From Helicostylum pulchrum (lineage: Eukaryota > Mucoromycota > Mucoromycetes > Mucorales > Mucoraceae): a stretch of 64,000 bases of DNA. The DNA is taken from NCBI GenBank assembly GCA_025677825.1, contig JAIXMO010000009.1, positions 310,001-374,000 of the forward strand, read 5' to 3'. A program made the position numbers and the translations under genes. Numbering within the stretch: position 1 is the stretch's first letter; each line of letters opens with the position of its first letter. Under the pieces are notes generated by a model. The model ran no database searches, was not told where the DNA came from, and saw only the letters and a program-made list of their open reading frames with translations. Shown in pieces: positions 42,976 to 55,665 of the stretch.

Positions 42976-44754
42976 ATGGATAAACTACCAAGAGAAGTGT
43001 TAGTTTTAATCAACTCGTACTTGGACGTACCTACTAGAATATCTTATATACGGGTTTGTAAATACGTGTATAGCGTAGTTAATCAGGCACTATGCCAACA
43101 CTTGACACTTACCTCACCAGATCAATTCGATAAAGTATTTGTCGCATTCAAACAGCAAAAAGAAAAGCGACATCAAGTATCAAGCCTTCAACTTTTTGGT
43201 TGTGATCTTGACGTCTTTACGCTACTTTCATTGCCGGACTTATTTCCCAATTTAAAACGGCTTGTATTAGATTCAACTATAGTAAATAGTCTTTGTTATC
43301 ACAGAAGTTTACGACAATTCGAAAAACTCAAAAATCTTGAACGACTTGATATTATTATCAGGAATGGATTTAATTTTACTGTGGCTTTATTTTCGTCTAC
43401 GACACTTGCAAAGCTGACTTATCTTAAGATAAAAGGTATCGAAAATATGGCCGAGTCAATACGTACAGTAGTCGATAACATCGCAAAAATTCCTGCCCTT
43501 ACAACATTAGAACTAGAAGATTTTCTTATCGGTTTAGATGATTTAGAACTGATTGATAATGGACTCAAAAACTTGACAAAATTAGTTTTGAAAAAAGTAC
43601 ATTTTATAAATAAGCCAAGTATCCGTATCATAACAAGAGGAGAAACGGTTATTCTGATGGATAGAGATGGTAAAGAATGTACTATTCAGCCTAATTCAGT
43701 TCTAAGATCGTTTTATATGAGTAAATTACAAATACAGAATTCACCTGGTTCAGGGGCCCTAAAAAAAAAATTAGATAGCTTGATTCAATACGTTACTCTA
43801 AAGTACTCTAGCCTGGACTCTCTTACTTTAGAAGCTACATATTTAGATGGTGGTAGAATATATCCAGTACATTCATTCCAACAAAATATATTAGATTTAA
43901 TATCACGTATGTCCAACTTGACACATTACGCAATACAACTGGAACCACTATCAGATAGCGTCACACACGCAATCGAACAAAACGAGAATATGAAATTGAA
44001 ATCGATTGATGTACGTGTAGATGGAAGAGCGATCGAGATACAATTTACCAACATGATCAAACCTTGCTATACCAATACAATAGAAAGTCTTCGTATAAAA
44101 GATATAGCTAATCAATTTCGACCTAATTTTCACTACACCGATTACATGATCTATCATATTACCCAGTTCAAACATCTTACGAAATTGGAATTGGATACTA
44201 CAGAGATGTGTGGACACGATTATGGATTCTTGGTCAATATTATACAAAAGATGCCGAATTTAAATACGCTTGCTCTTGGAAAATTCACATGCGATCCTAT
44301 AATTTATCCTACATTTAATATAAATGCCATTGCAAGATCAAATATAAAGAATCTAAAGTTAGGATTAGTAGTACGTAGAAAAGGAACTCGAAGTCTTATC
44401 AATGACATATTTAAATTCTGTATTAAATCATGCCCGTACTTGGTTGATTTTGAAGTAATAGGAAAATTGCATTGTAACTGGGGAAACATCAACTTGGATT
44501 TTAGAAATAATTTACATATTCAATCGCTTAAAGTCGATATAAAGGGCTGTTTATTTTATACTTTCAATGCGCTCTCGTTTGGTTCTGATGTACTGGAGCC
44601 CTATTCTCAATACAAGGTACCATTAAGTTACTCTATTCCATACTTGGACCCTTCTTTACCAACACCACCTGATTTAAAGGGTTATTTTTTTGTTAACATA
44701 CTATCTGATAAATATATATCCTTTAGTTTAGCAGAACCTAAAATAAAAATTTAA
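42976..44754 (+). CDS. F-box / leucine-rich repeat protein
   Basis: Intronless, 592 residues from the ATG at 42976. The N-terminus MDKLPREVLVLINSYLDVPT and ISYIRVCKYVYSVVNQALCQ is an F-box. The rest is a run of irregular leucine-rich repeats (LTYLKIKG, LTTLELEDF, LTKLELDT, NLNTLALGKF). The F-box binds Skp1 in an SCF ubiquitin ligase and the repeats choose the target. Target unknown. Mucoralean genomes have many such genes. A decayed copy follows at 44814. Confidence 0.85.
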   Translation: MDKLPREVLVLINSYLDVPTRISYIRVCKYVYSVVNQALCQHLTLTSPDQFDKVFVAFKQQKEKRHQVSSLQLFGCDLDVFTLLSLPDLFPNLKRLVLDSTIVNSLCYHRSLRQFEKLKNLERLDIIIRNGFNFTVALFSSTTLAKLTYLKIKGIENMAESIRTVVDNIAKIPALTTLELEDFLIGLDDLELIDNGLKNLTKLVLKKVHFINKPSIRIITRGETVILMDRDGKECTIQPNSVLRSFYMSKLQIQNSPGSGALKKKLDSLIQYVTLKYSSLDSLTLEATYLDGGRIYPVHSFQQNILDLISRMSNLTHYAIQLEPLSDSVTHAIEQNENMKLKSIDVRVDGRAIEIQFTNMIKPCYTNTIESLRIKDIANQFRPNFHYTDYMIYHITQFKHLTKLELDTTEMCGHDYGFLVNIIQKMPNLNTLALGKFTCDPIIYPTFNINAIARSNIKNLKLGLVVRRKGTRSLINDIFKFCIKSCPYLVDFEVIGKLHCNWGNINLDFRNNLHIQSLKVDIKGCLFYTFNALSFGSDVLEPYSQYKVPLSYSIPYLDPSLPTPPDLKGYFFVNILSDKYISFSLAEPKIKI

Positions 44755-44813
44755 GGAATACTTTTTTTTTTCTTTCTTTCGTTTTCTTTCAATTCTTTTT
44801 TTTTTAAAAAAAA

Positions 44814-46526
44814 ATGGAATGCCTATCAAAAGAAACATTTCTAACCATTATATCTCACCTGGATTCGCAACAAAAGATTAAATGTGCTCTAGTTTGTAAA
44901 CAATGGGGACAATGGATTCGAAACACGATTTTATATCAAGACATGAACACATTTCAATGAAATGTTTCTTGACGCCATAGAACTATTTGTAGACAATAAA
45001 AATTATAGTAAACAAGTACAAAAGTAGCGAATGTATAACTACCAACCCGATACATATTGTATGCTGTCATTACCCGAAGTCTTTGTTAATTTAAAAAAGT
45101 TAATTTGGATCTCTGATATTCCATCAGATGTAGAGTTTCCTCGAAAACCAATTTACATTCAACAATTTCAAAACTGGAATGCACTTGAAGACATTTCTTG
45201 TTCTTCCAAAGATTATGATCATATAGCTCTATATTTACTTAAATCATCAGTTTTACCTCGCTTGACACCACTTGAAATGCAAACCGTTAGAAATTATATT
45301 GAAATAGAACCCCCCAACACTTTATAACCAAAACTTATTTACAAGTTTAAAAAACGCTCCCGCATCTATATCTAATTTGAATATGATACATGAAAATGCT
45401 CCCGACTTAAAAACAATATCTCTGCAAACTTTTTTTATTGAAAATTTGGATACGCCTAATGCATCCACTACATCATCAAAACTTGTTCGTTTTTCAATTC
45501 ATCTTCGATTCCGAGAATTCAAAGATACGGAAGAAAAAAATATGACCAAAACGATCAGGACTCTTTTATCGTACGTGAGAAAAAAATATCCTGTTTTTCA
45601 ACAAATATCTATCAGATTTGATAACGAACAGAGAGATATACGTATATCTATACCTGCTATAGGGCCGTTAGAAAGCGATACCCTCCGTACGATTCGAAAG
45701 CTTCCTTCTCTTACCAGATACAGCATAAGATTTCGTTCAATTACCGATATGATTATGGAAGCAATGGACGAGACATCAATAAAACTTGAAGGAATCAAAA
45801 TATGGTTATTAGAATTGGATGCACGTAGACAATTCAACTTTTTATTATATTCTAAACAGATCAATTCTATATCTGAACTTACAATCATCGATACAATTCA
45901 TTACGGACGCGCTATATCGAATAATCTACTTATCTTTAACTTGGTCACAAATCTAAGCCGTCTTACAGTACGCAACCTTTATACTCAATCTGGAAGCACA
46001 ACTTATAGCTACAAATTTTTGATACAAATCATCTACCAACTTAGCAATTTTGAAACTCTTTCGATACGCGACATTTACGATGACTCAGAGGAGTTCCCGG
46101 TAACACCAAACACATACCCACCAAAGAAGTCTAAATTAAACCACTTAGTCCTACACATGACCGGTACATACCACAGCAGTTCCTATACCAACGACCTGTT
46201 CAAATTTATATTTCAATCATGTCCCGCCTTAAAAACGTTTGAGCTGAACGGAAAACTTGTATTTGATCGCTTTGCTTGTCTTTCATTGAAAGCTTTCGCA
46301 GAATAAACTATTAAAGAGTGTGGGCATTTCGTAGGCAGATGTGGCATACTATACACGCGATAAAAAGAAACCTAACGTACCTTGTATTATGTATAGAGAT
46401 ATTGGCGAGGAGCTAAAACTATGTGTCGGACAAAGAGTAAAAGAAACGTTTTTCATTGAATTGTTATGTGATACATATATTATCTCTAGGTTAAAACCTG
46501 CCAGCGCCAATAATCTGTCAAATTGA
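44814..46526 (+). pseudogene. Broken tandem copy of the F-box/LRR gene
   Basis: Begins MECLSKETFLTIISHLDSQQ with a readable F-box, then stops at TGA near 44958 (after DMNTFQ). The frame changes: 45031-45327 (LPEVFVNLKKLIWISDIP), then 45377-46306 (repeats such as LSRLTVRNLYT), then a last piece (46341-46526). At least three frame breaks. Order and motifs match the intact upstream gene, so this is a tandem duplicate that lost function. Confidence 0.8.
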
Positions 46527-46920
46527 ATTATTTATTACTGTCGTTCCACTGCCAATTTAACGATTTAGTGAAAAAACTGAGGAACGCAAAAAAATATTTT
46601 TGTGCTTTTATTAAATTCGCAGATTCTAATAAAATAAAATCGCTTGAACGAGTACGAGAATCTCAAAGGGCTTTATATTTATCATAGATAATACTAAAAG
46701 TCTAGACCAAACTAGATACCACATACAATGTCCCTGCTGGGCCTGATACTGTAGTGAGGGGATAATTATAATATACTTGTCCAGCAATAAAAAAATATTG
46801 TGCGTATTCCAAGTAACAATATAATGTAGTTTTCTGATACATCACCAGTTTGTATTTTACTTTTATTTTAAAACAATCAACTTTTTTTTTTTCCTAAAAG
46901 AGATAAACAATGTATTTGTT
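46527..46920. other. Intergenic, no gene seen
   Basis: AT-rich, contains only weak ORFs; the 3' end of the CAF-1 gene lies just to the right. Confidence 0.4.
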
Positions 46921-49262
46921 TTATGGATCCACAGTAGGAGAAGCTATACGCAGGTACCAATTATATTCCTAAATTCATTTTTGATTAGATTAGCATTTCT
47001 TTTTTTTAAAAATAATAATAATTGCTTACCTTATTTGCTCCTCTCACTTCTTGCACTGCAACATCATGTATCATAGCTTGTAATTGTGCCGTAGTATATT
47101 CACTAAATACCTTTGTCGATTTGAGTACGATAACAAGCCCCATCATAGTTTTACTTTTATTATCTAAAATAATCTATAAATATTGTTAAGTATATCCACC
47201 CCCTCCCCCTTTTTTTTTTAAAAAAAAAGCTTACATTGATAAACTCTTCCTTATTTGAAGAAACAATCTTGTCGATTTCCCTTTGAAATAATGGTGGTTT
47301 GATTTTATTGGGTTCGAAACATATAGTCAGTGGAGTTGATTTGGATTCATCGTCTCTTACGGCTGCGTCGTTCACTGTATCCTCCGACTCGATAATTTCA
47401 TCAAAAGGTGAATACCCGGATGGACTAACATCAACAACCCAATGTATTTTAAAATCAGATAGTGGATGATTATCTGGTTCTTCTACTGATTCAAATGACG
47501 GGCCAAGAATAACTGATTTCATAGGAAAATGCTTGCTTCCGGATATTGGCCATTTGGCAGGTCTACTAACAATACGAGGCCGTGCTCTAGGTTTCTTTTT
47601 ATCAGGTGTGTCTTCGTCTTCTGAAAGGTATCCTTCAGGTACGACCCATATTATTTCTTCTTCGTCATCATCATCCTAATTCCCATTTATAATTAATATC
47701 AAACATATTGCAAATACCTAAAGTAAAAAAAATTACCCTAATCATTTCTTCTTCATCTGCCGTATCAGGTAACATATCTTCTTCCTCTTCGTCATCTGGT
47801 TCGTCATCTGGTTCGAGTGTATGTATATCATCTCCATCTACATCATAATCCCACTCGGCCTCACTATCATAATCATAATCCAAAACACTCGTATCCTTTG
47901 CAAAGGGCCTTCTTCCACGCACGGTTTTACTCTGCTTAGACCAAGTACCATAATAAGCAGGTCGGACATCCTCGTTAAACAAAATCAATTTCATCTTTAA
48001 CGACCGTATATCCTTGTACACGGTTGACTCATAAAAATTATTCCGTTCTCCACTGCCGGCAGTTGTTGTACTTGCTAACCAAGCCTTTCGCATATCTACG
48101 TTTACATTTTTCCCTCTCTTTTTTTTGGTCGTATCGGATAATTCGTTTAAAAACCTTTGACGTAAATCAATCGAGTTATTTAAGCCGACGTAAAATAACG
48201 TATCGAAACTAGAGCATAATCGTCCGCGCGGTTTTCTTTCAACTATATTGACGTGTGGGGTTTGTTCAAATAGTTTGAATAGTTGAGGTGGTGGGTCAGT
48301 TGGATCGCCTAGGGTTCCGGTATCGTTTAATAATAAGTTGAGTCTTTCTTCGGCACGTAAGTTTTGAAATGCGTCTGTTAATTGTCTTGAAAACTTTTGT
48401 TGTGGTTTTTTTAGTTTAATAAAAAGTTTATACTTTTTTTTTTAAAAAAAAAAAAATCTTACTAGTTTTCTGTCGTCTCTTCTCTTTGATGTTACTTGTC
48501 TGACTTCAGAAGGAAATTTACTCGTATCGTATGCTTGCCATCTATAAATTGATAATCTCTAATACTAGGTCAGTACCAAAAAAAAAAGGGGGGGGGGACT
48601 TGTTGCTTTTTACTTACTTTAGGTATAGATGTTGGAGACCCCGTTAATAATAAAACAACGTCTGCTAATCCATCTCTTTCTTCATATGCTGTCACTTTAA
48701 TGATCTGTCGAATTGCGTTTAAAAAAGAATCGCGAGCTATCAAGATTTAGTTATCAAATACAAAATAAACGGGGGGGGGTTGTTACCTTCTTGATTACTG
48801 TCAAAAGGAGTTAGCATATCGTTGATATGGTGAGCTAGTATGTCGAGAGATTGATCGCTATAAGGCAAAAAAAAAAAAAAGTAAGTACGTATATCAGATA
48901 AAGTGTGTTGTCGTTTTTTATTACCTTTCATGAGCTAATAGAGCAATTAGATGGTAGAAAGGTTGGGGTATATCGGTAGCATTGACGCTAGTATGTTCTA
49001 ATTCAAATTCTTGCCTCCAGTCTCTGAATTTTATAATTGCTATATTCTTTATTATTTACTTTGTACTTTTTTAAAAAGTAGATAATGGTATATTTTACCT
49101 TGGCTTACTTGACGGTGATTTTCTGTAAAAAGTCTTTGCTCATGAAAAACTACCTTTCCATCTTTAATAAATTGATTCTATATTATTGAGGGGGATTTTT
49201 TTTTTTTTTTAGTATTTAACTTTTTTCTTTTTACCTAATTAAAAAGGGGTACCTTTAACTTT
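46921..49262 (-). CDS. CAC1: Chromatin assembly factor 1 subunit A (Cac1/CHAF1A)
   Basis: Multi-exon minus-strand gene; stop at 46921, 5' end uncertain near 49262. The middle exon reads KLILFNEDVRPAYYGTWSKQ and RRPFAKDTSVLDYDYDSEAE, the conserved CAF-1 p150 block, followed by a long acidic stretch (DDEPDDEEEED) that binds histones H3-H4. The C-terminal exons give TTAQLQAMIHDVAVQEVRGA and EYNWYLRIASPTVD, the winged-helix end. N-terminal exons (FELEHTSVNATDIPQPFYHL) are lower in identity. Nuclear; deposits H3-H4 behind replication forks. It shares a short promoter with the STRIP gene on the other strand. Start codon not resolved: candidate ATGs in 49280-49400 need a spliced frame. Confidence 0.87.
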
Positions 49263-49539
49263 TTACTTGAAACAAATGCTATTTTGTTATTTAGCAACAG
49301 TAAGAAAAATGTGTATTTAATAGATATAGTGTATATACATTACAATGATCAACAAGCGTTTCCATTTGTTTTCTTTTGGGTTGTAATAAGAGAAAAAGGA
49401 AAAATAAAGCTTATTAGAAATTCTAGTCACGCGTACAGCATTTTCTCCTTTTTTATATTTTATTTTTGATAAAGTATCTTGAATTCTCTCCCCTTCTCTC
49501 TCTTTCTTTTTTTTCTTTTCTTTCTGTTTATAGCTCATC

Positions 49540-52500
49540 ATGTCGCAACAAGTCGAGTACCAAGATCCCATACTAACGCCTGGAAACCTGAGAAAAATAG
49601 TACAAAACTTACCTGGAAAAGCCAAGGTAAAAAAAAAAAAAAAGTATACACAAAAAAAGCAGGAAGACTTACTTTATCGCATAGGATCAACATACAGAGT
49701 ATGAATATCACTGTGACGCAGATACGTTTGAAAATGAAATCAACGAATTTTTCAAGTATACAGAAGTGACAGTTCAATTACAAGAATATCGTAAATTATA
49801 CGAAAAGAAATACAATGGAGGAACAATGCGTCGCCAAGATATCGTGTTGTTATTGGATCAGCTGGAACTCTCGGACCAAGAATCCAGATTGAAAGCGAGT
49901 AAGTTGCTGGTGTATATTGCGCTGGGTAGTTTTACAATGAACAAGAAAGAATCAAATCAAGATCGTATACAGAAATTAATGGAGAATGCCAATTTGTTAA
50001 TTGAATGTGGTGCATTTAATATCTTTTATCAAAAGTTACAACAATCACTAGATAGGTTAGTTAGTTTATCACTATAGCGAGAAATACTAATAGGAACAAA
50101 AAAAATTAGTTGGATTGAATTAGATTTATACTTGGGTTTATTGTATGTTTTATTGGAATCTCAACGAGACCAATACCCGTCAAAATCAAGCAAGAAATTT
50201 AAACTCGATCTTGTTACCTTGGAACCTAATCTAACTGGGTTCTTGCTCTCATTGGTGGCAAAGTTGCGGGAAAAACTGAATACTTCTTTTCCTGTCAAGA
50301 AGGTAGTAAAAATACACGTAAATATATATATGAATAACCTTTCCTCCCCTTTCTCGTAGGTTATATTATTACTTTGGAAATCATTATTATTTATGTCTGG
50401 TGGTTTAGAAGGCATCAAGGAATCTAATCTGATCTACAAAAAATCATTTGGCTTATCCACTAACCCAAACATTATTTCTAAAAGTACACCGCAAGATTTA
50501 CACTTGTTTCAAACACAAATAACAGATAAATACCCAGGTTATATAGCACCAGGATTTCCAATCGATATTAGTTCACCATTAACCCTTCATGCATCCTCCG
50601 CACTCTCTCAAGCTATGGGTTATAGAAATGCTACTAACCAAATTGAACTATTGTACCAAACTTTATTTCCACCAAAGTCATCATCGGTTAATGGCACCAG
50701 TGTGTTTTTGGCTAACAAGAAGTCTAATCATCAGGTACAGCAATATTTCATGTATCCCTCGCATGTATCACCTACGTTTGCTCTACCGTTAACTCATCAG
50801 GGTTCTAGTGTACCGGAAAGTATTAAGGAAGCGGGCCAGGTGTTTGAGAAGCACATGCATACTTCATTATCAAACTATCAAATCATCCAAGAAAGGTCAA
50901 AGGGTATTCAAAAATGGAAGTTAATTGAAGAAACCAAAGATGATCATTACAAGATCGAGTTACAGGATGATGACAGTATTGATTTACTTGAAAAAATATA
51001 TGCACGTATTTTTGGTTATTTTTACTTACCTATTGTTGTTTGTTATTAATTGTTTATATATTAGGCAAATATAATACCTGATTTTCAAAACATTATAATT
51101 GTATTATTAAAGTTATTGTTAACCTCTGTCAATACGTCAAATAATAATCAAGACGATGTTAAGGAAAAAATAAATACACCAGAGAATATTACTTTGGAGC
51201 ATTTGGAAGAAGTGGATTTTATAAGAAATCGTGAGGTTTATTCAAAGGCTATTTCCGGTATTTTACTACTATTGTTAAAATGGACAAAATCATCTCGTAA
51301 GTAGGTAGTAAAAAAAAAAGAAAGACAGCTTTAAATAAAGAAAAAGAGAGAGAGAGAGAAAGACTTAATGAAAATATATATAGATGTGCTCAAGTTCGAA
51401 TATATTTCTCAATTGCTGGTTGACTCTGGTTGTTTATTATTAATTCTAAAGATTATTGGACTGCAAGAGATTACAGATTTAGTCAAGGCACAAACAGATG
51501 TACCTTACTATAGTTTCTTTGACTACAATATTAATCGTGACCCGAATTCTATTGAATCATTACCTACTTCTGTCACAAACCGAAGAAATATGTTTTGGGC
51601 TATTAATTATTTAAGGGTACTTCAAATGTTGACAAAGCATAAGATACATCGAGTGATGTTACTCGCTCAATATAAATCTTCGGTAACAACTTTTTAAAAA
51701 AGCGTAAAAAAAAAACTTATATTTACTTTCTTAAAAAAGGCTATTTTAAAACGAATGTTAAAGATATCACATCCTGTTTTAGAGTTATATACACTAAAGT
51801 TATTAAAAAGTCAAGTACCTTATCTAGGAAGAAAATGGAGATCACGTAAAGAAGTAAAAAAACAAAAATGTTGTTAGCATATCAACTAATTATATATATT
51901 CATATAGAGAATATGAGAATAATATCTGCCATTTACTTGAACTGTTATACAGTCTTAAAAGATGATTGGATATCTAAAATAAATTTCGATGAAGATCTTG
52001 AAGAAGGAAAGGTAAGAAAAAGAAAATAAAGTAAAAAAAGTTAAATCTATTAAAATCCTGTAAAAAAAAAACTAGATGCAAGAGCACAACTTACGAATTC
52101 TCACCTGTACTTACAATGGAGAAAGATACATGCCATCTCTACTTCCTCTTCACGACGAAGTGAATACAGAAAAGGGGTGTACACCTACAGGACCCGGCTT
52201 TAGTGGTTTCGATCGATACGACATTAATAACCTAAGCGACGACGAAGAAGAATTAGATCAGGTGTTTTTAAAAGATTATAAAGTTTGGCTTGAATCAGAA
52301 AAGTTTTACAATGGCACAGAGGAAGAGATAGTGACAGATACACAAGTGGATACACCTGCCGCCATAAGTACACCTTACCCTTTTCATACTCCTGATACCA
52401 TCTCGCATCAACAATTAACACAGGAAATTAACAAATTATACCTGCAGCAATTGGATCAACAGTTTCAGTCTACAGTGTCAACGGATACATGGGAATCACC

Positions 52501-52777
52501 GCCAACACCGAGCAAGTTATTAACACCACTGACTACTAGTAGGTACCAGGCTGAACAACGCACAGATGATGAAGAGTATGTACAAGATGCCGAAGATTTG
52601 ATGTATCAGTTAATGCAAGTAGAAGATACGACATTAAAAAAATGGAATGATCTTCAACCGGCTGAAACGAAATACCGATACATTTTATTTGATGATGAAC
52701 TGTACTATTCACCTGATATTGCCGCTACTACAAGTGAAGATGATGATAATAGTCAATATTCTGGGACCCGAGGTTAA
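49540..52777 (+). CDS. STRIPAK subunit STRIP1/2 (Far11-like)
   Basis: About ten exons, roughly 850 residues. Begins MSQQVEYQDPILTPGNLRKI; contains DADTFENEINEFFKYTEVTV (N1221 domain start), LLDQLELSDQESRLKASKLL, HVSPTFALPLTHQGS, WAINYLRVLQMLTKHKIHRV and a C-terminal acidic tail. This matches STRIP1/Far11, the scaffold of the STRIPAK phosphatase-kinase complex that controls cell polarity, septation and, in fungi, fruiting and hyphal fusion. Long AT-rich introns are absent; exons are separated by 50-90 bp introns. Confidence 0.85.
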
Positions 52778-53599
52778 AAATGTTTTTTTTACTACGTACA
52801 CTCCTTATTTAAGAAAGTATTTTTTTAATGTAACGCACACAGTAAAAAATAAATAAAGAATAAATAGGACAGAACTCGTGATTATAATACAATTGAAGCA
52901 AGAGGCACACACAACCTTTTATTATGTCCGGGTTCTTTTTAATGTACAACGAGTAAAAAAGATAGGTTAGCTACATTTCTATTTTTATATATATAAAAAG
53001 GGCTAATGCACAAACAATAATGTAAAGACCATCATTATTTTACTAGGGGAATACAAAAAAAAAAGAGGTATTATTTTCAAGTGAAGAGTAAAAAGAAAAA
53101 AAAAGGGGGGGAGGGTGGGTGAGTCAACGAAAAAGAGGGAGTTTGTAAAGAAATAACTGAACGGTTTCAAATGTATGTGTGTGTAGTTAGCTATATCGGA
53201 GCAGGATAAAAAAAGTATACATGATTTATCTTTTTATGCATTACTATTCCCTCATATTATAACTTATATTTTGATCTGTGTACAAATCAAAAACTATAGT
53301 CTTTTTTTTTTTTTTTTTTTACAAAGTAGAAAGAAAAACACAAAGTCTAATGGGTATAATAAGTTAAAAATTGGACTTGATAAGGAGATTATAGTGCCTT
53401 GTATGGAATTTAATATGATATAGATGATTTAAAGCTGTCTATCTGTCTGTCCTACAATTAGAACACGTGTGACCTCATCTACTATCAAATAAAAGAATAC
53501 CCTGCAACTGTGGTAGTTCATTATTTTGTATTCTCCGCCTTCCCGGCTGTTACTGTATTAATTAGTAACGACACCCTATTTCTGTTCGGTGAAAAATGC

Positions 53600-53641
<42 letters not shown>

Positions 53642-53891
53642 GTATGTATAAATATATGTGTTTAATTTTTTCCCCTTCTTTTTTTTTTTTTTTCTCTTTT
53701 TCCCCTTTTCTCTTTTTTCTTTTTCTCTCTCTCTCTCTTTTTTTTTTTTTTTTTATATCCAACCTACTTTTTTATCTTTTTTCTATAGCTGCTACTTTTT
53801 ACTTTTTCGATATATAATTATACGACAACATTAACAAAAAAGAAGCAAAAAAAAAAAAGAAAAAAAAAGATAGACATATAAAACATAGAAA
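52778..53891. other. Intergenic region with TG/CG microsatellite
   Basis: 1.1 kb without a gene. A (TG)n tract interrupted by CGCGCGCG lies at 53599-53643, followed by long C/T-rich tracts before the casein kinase start. Confidence 0.6.
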
Positions 53892-55665
53892 ATGACTGCT
53901 CATCATCCGCCATTGCATAAAAACAATAGTACAGTTTCTTCTACTTCTCAATCATCTACCAACATTGTAGGTGTTCACTATAGAGTTGGAAAAAAACTAG
54001 GAGAAGGAAGTTTTGGTGTTCTTTATGAAGGTAAGTTTTATTATTATTATTGAATTGTATAAAAATAGTCAATAACACAAGAAATTTATATTTAGGGCTC
54101 AACTTGTTAAATAATCAATCTGTAGCAATTAAATTTGAACCTAGAAAATCAGACGCACCACAATTAAGAGACGAGTATAGAACTTATAAAGTGCTTGCCG
54201 GTTTACGTAACGTAATATTCTTGTTTAATTACTTGTAAAAAAATACTAAAAAAAAAAAATTGTGTGTATTTTGTCGGACATACAGCCGGTGTTCCGAGTG
54301 CTTATTACTTTGGTCAAGAAGGATTACACAATATTCTTGTCATTGATTTACTCGGCCCGAGTCTAGAGGATTTATTTGACATGTGTGGAAGAAAGCATTC
54401 AATCAAGACAGTAGCCATGTTGGCAAAACAAATGGTATATATGATCCTATACTACTACTTTATTGTTTATCTAATTTTTTTGTCAAAAGATCAACCGTGT
54501 AGAAAGTGTTCATGAAAGAAATTTAATTTATAGAGATATTAAACCTGATAATTTCTTAATTGGTCGTCCTGGAACAAAGTATGCTAATATGGTCTTTATG
54601 ATTGATTATGGTATGGCAAAGTTATATCGTGATCCAAAAACAAAACAACATATTCCTTACCGAGAACGTAAAAGCTTGTCGGGAACTGCAAGATACATGA
54701 GTATCAATACCCATTTAGGAAGAGGTACGTTTTTTTTTTTTTTTTTTTTTTTTTTTTTGTTGCTCTTTAAGCGTAAACGAACAATCCCTTTATATATACA
54801 TATTTCTATTTATTTGATGACTTTATGCTATTATAATTGTTCTTTTTATTGCGCTTTTTTACTGCAAAAAAAGATACTTTTTTATTACCTGGCAACTCCG
54901 ATTTAATACTTTTTTTTTTTTACTCTCAGAGCAATCAAGAAGAGATGATTTAGAATCTTTGGGTCATGTATTTATGTACTTTTTACGAGGTTCATTGCCT
55001 TGGCAAGGACTCAAGGCTGCCACAAATAAGCAAAAATATGAACGCATTGGCGAAAAGAAACAAACCACTCCAGTGAAGGAATTATGTGACGGATTCCCAG
55101 GTAAAAATAATAATGATAATGTCTTTTTTAACCAAATATACTGACTTTTTCTTTTTAAAAAAATGCAGAAGAATTTGGCATTTACCTACAATACGTACGT
55201 AAATTAGGATTTGAGGAATCGCCTGATTACGACTTTTTAAGAGAGCTCTTTAATAAAGTGTTGCGTCGTATGGGCGATTCAGACGATGGTATATACGATT
55301 GGATGTTACTTAATGGAAAGGGAACCGAGACGCGTGAAAGTAGACGTCAAGCTCGTGAAGAACAATCTAAACTTACACTTCAACCTACAAGTTACGCTCG
55401 TCGATCTAATCATACACCTAATTCCGTGAAACGCCACGCTTCTCACCCCAATAATAATTCTAATACGGTTACGCCACCTTTACCAACTATGCCTTCTACA
55501 CCTACTGCTGTCAGAAATACATCAAATGATGCTTACAAGAAAATGCCTGATGCTCATAATCACGGTAACTTAGATCAACCTTCTTATGAACAAAATCAAA
55601 AGGAGGAACATCGCGGTGGGTTCTGGCATACCTTAATGTCTTTAATGACTTGCGGTACTCACTAG
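53892..55665 (+). CDS. Casein kinase I (Yck-type)
   Basis: Six exons from the ATG at 53892. Kinase motifs: [14 protein letters not shown] (glycine loop), VAIKFEPR (Lys), [12 protein letters not shown] (catalytic loop with the CK1-typical Y for H), [11 protein letters not shown] (DFG replaced by DYG), and [14 protein letters not shown]. These are CK1 hallmarks. The tail is polar (Q/N/P-rich, residues 330-480) and ends [15 protein letters not shown]. Yeast Yck1/2 end in a di-cysteine for palmitoylation; here one Cys lies four residues from the end. Acts at the plasma membrane or in endocytosis in relatives. Confidence 0.94.

Noticed and set aside
53562..53817. ORFs in the TG and T-rich tracts
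   Set aside because: Translations are pure microsatellite sequence (CVCVCV, KKKKK).
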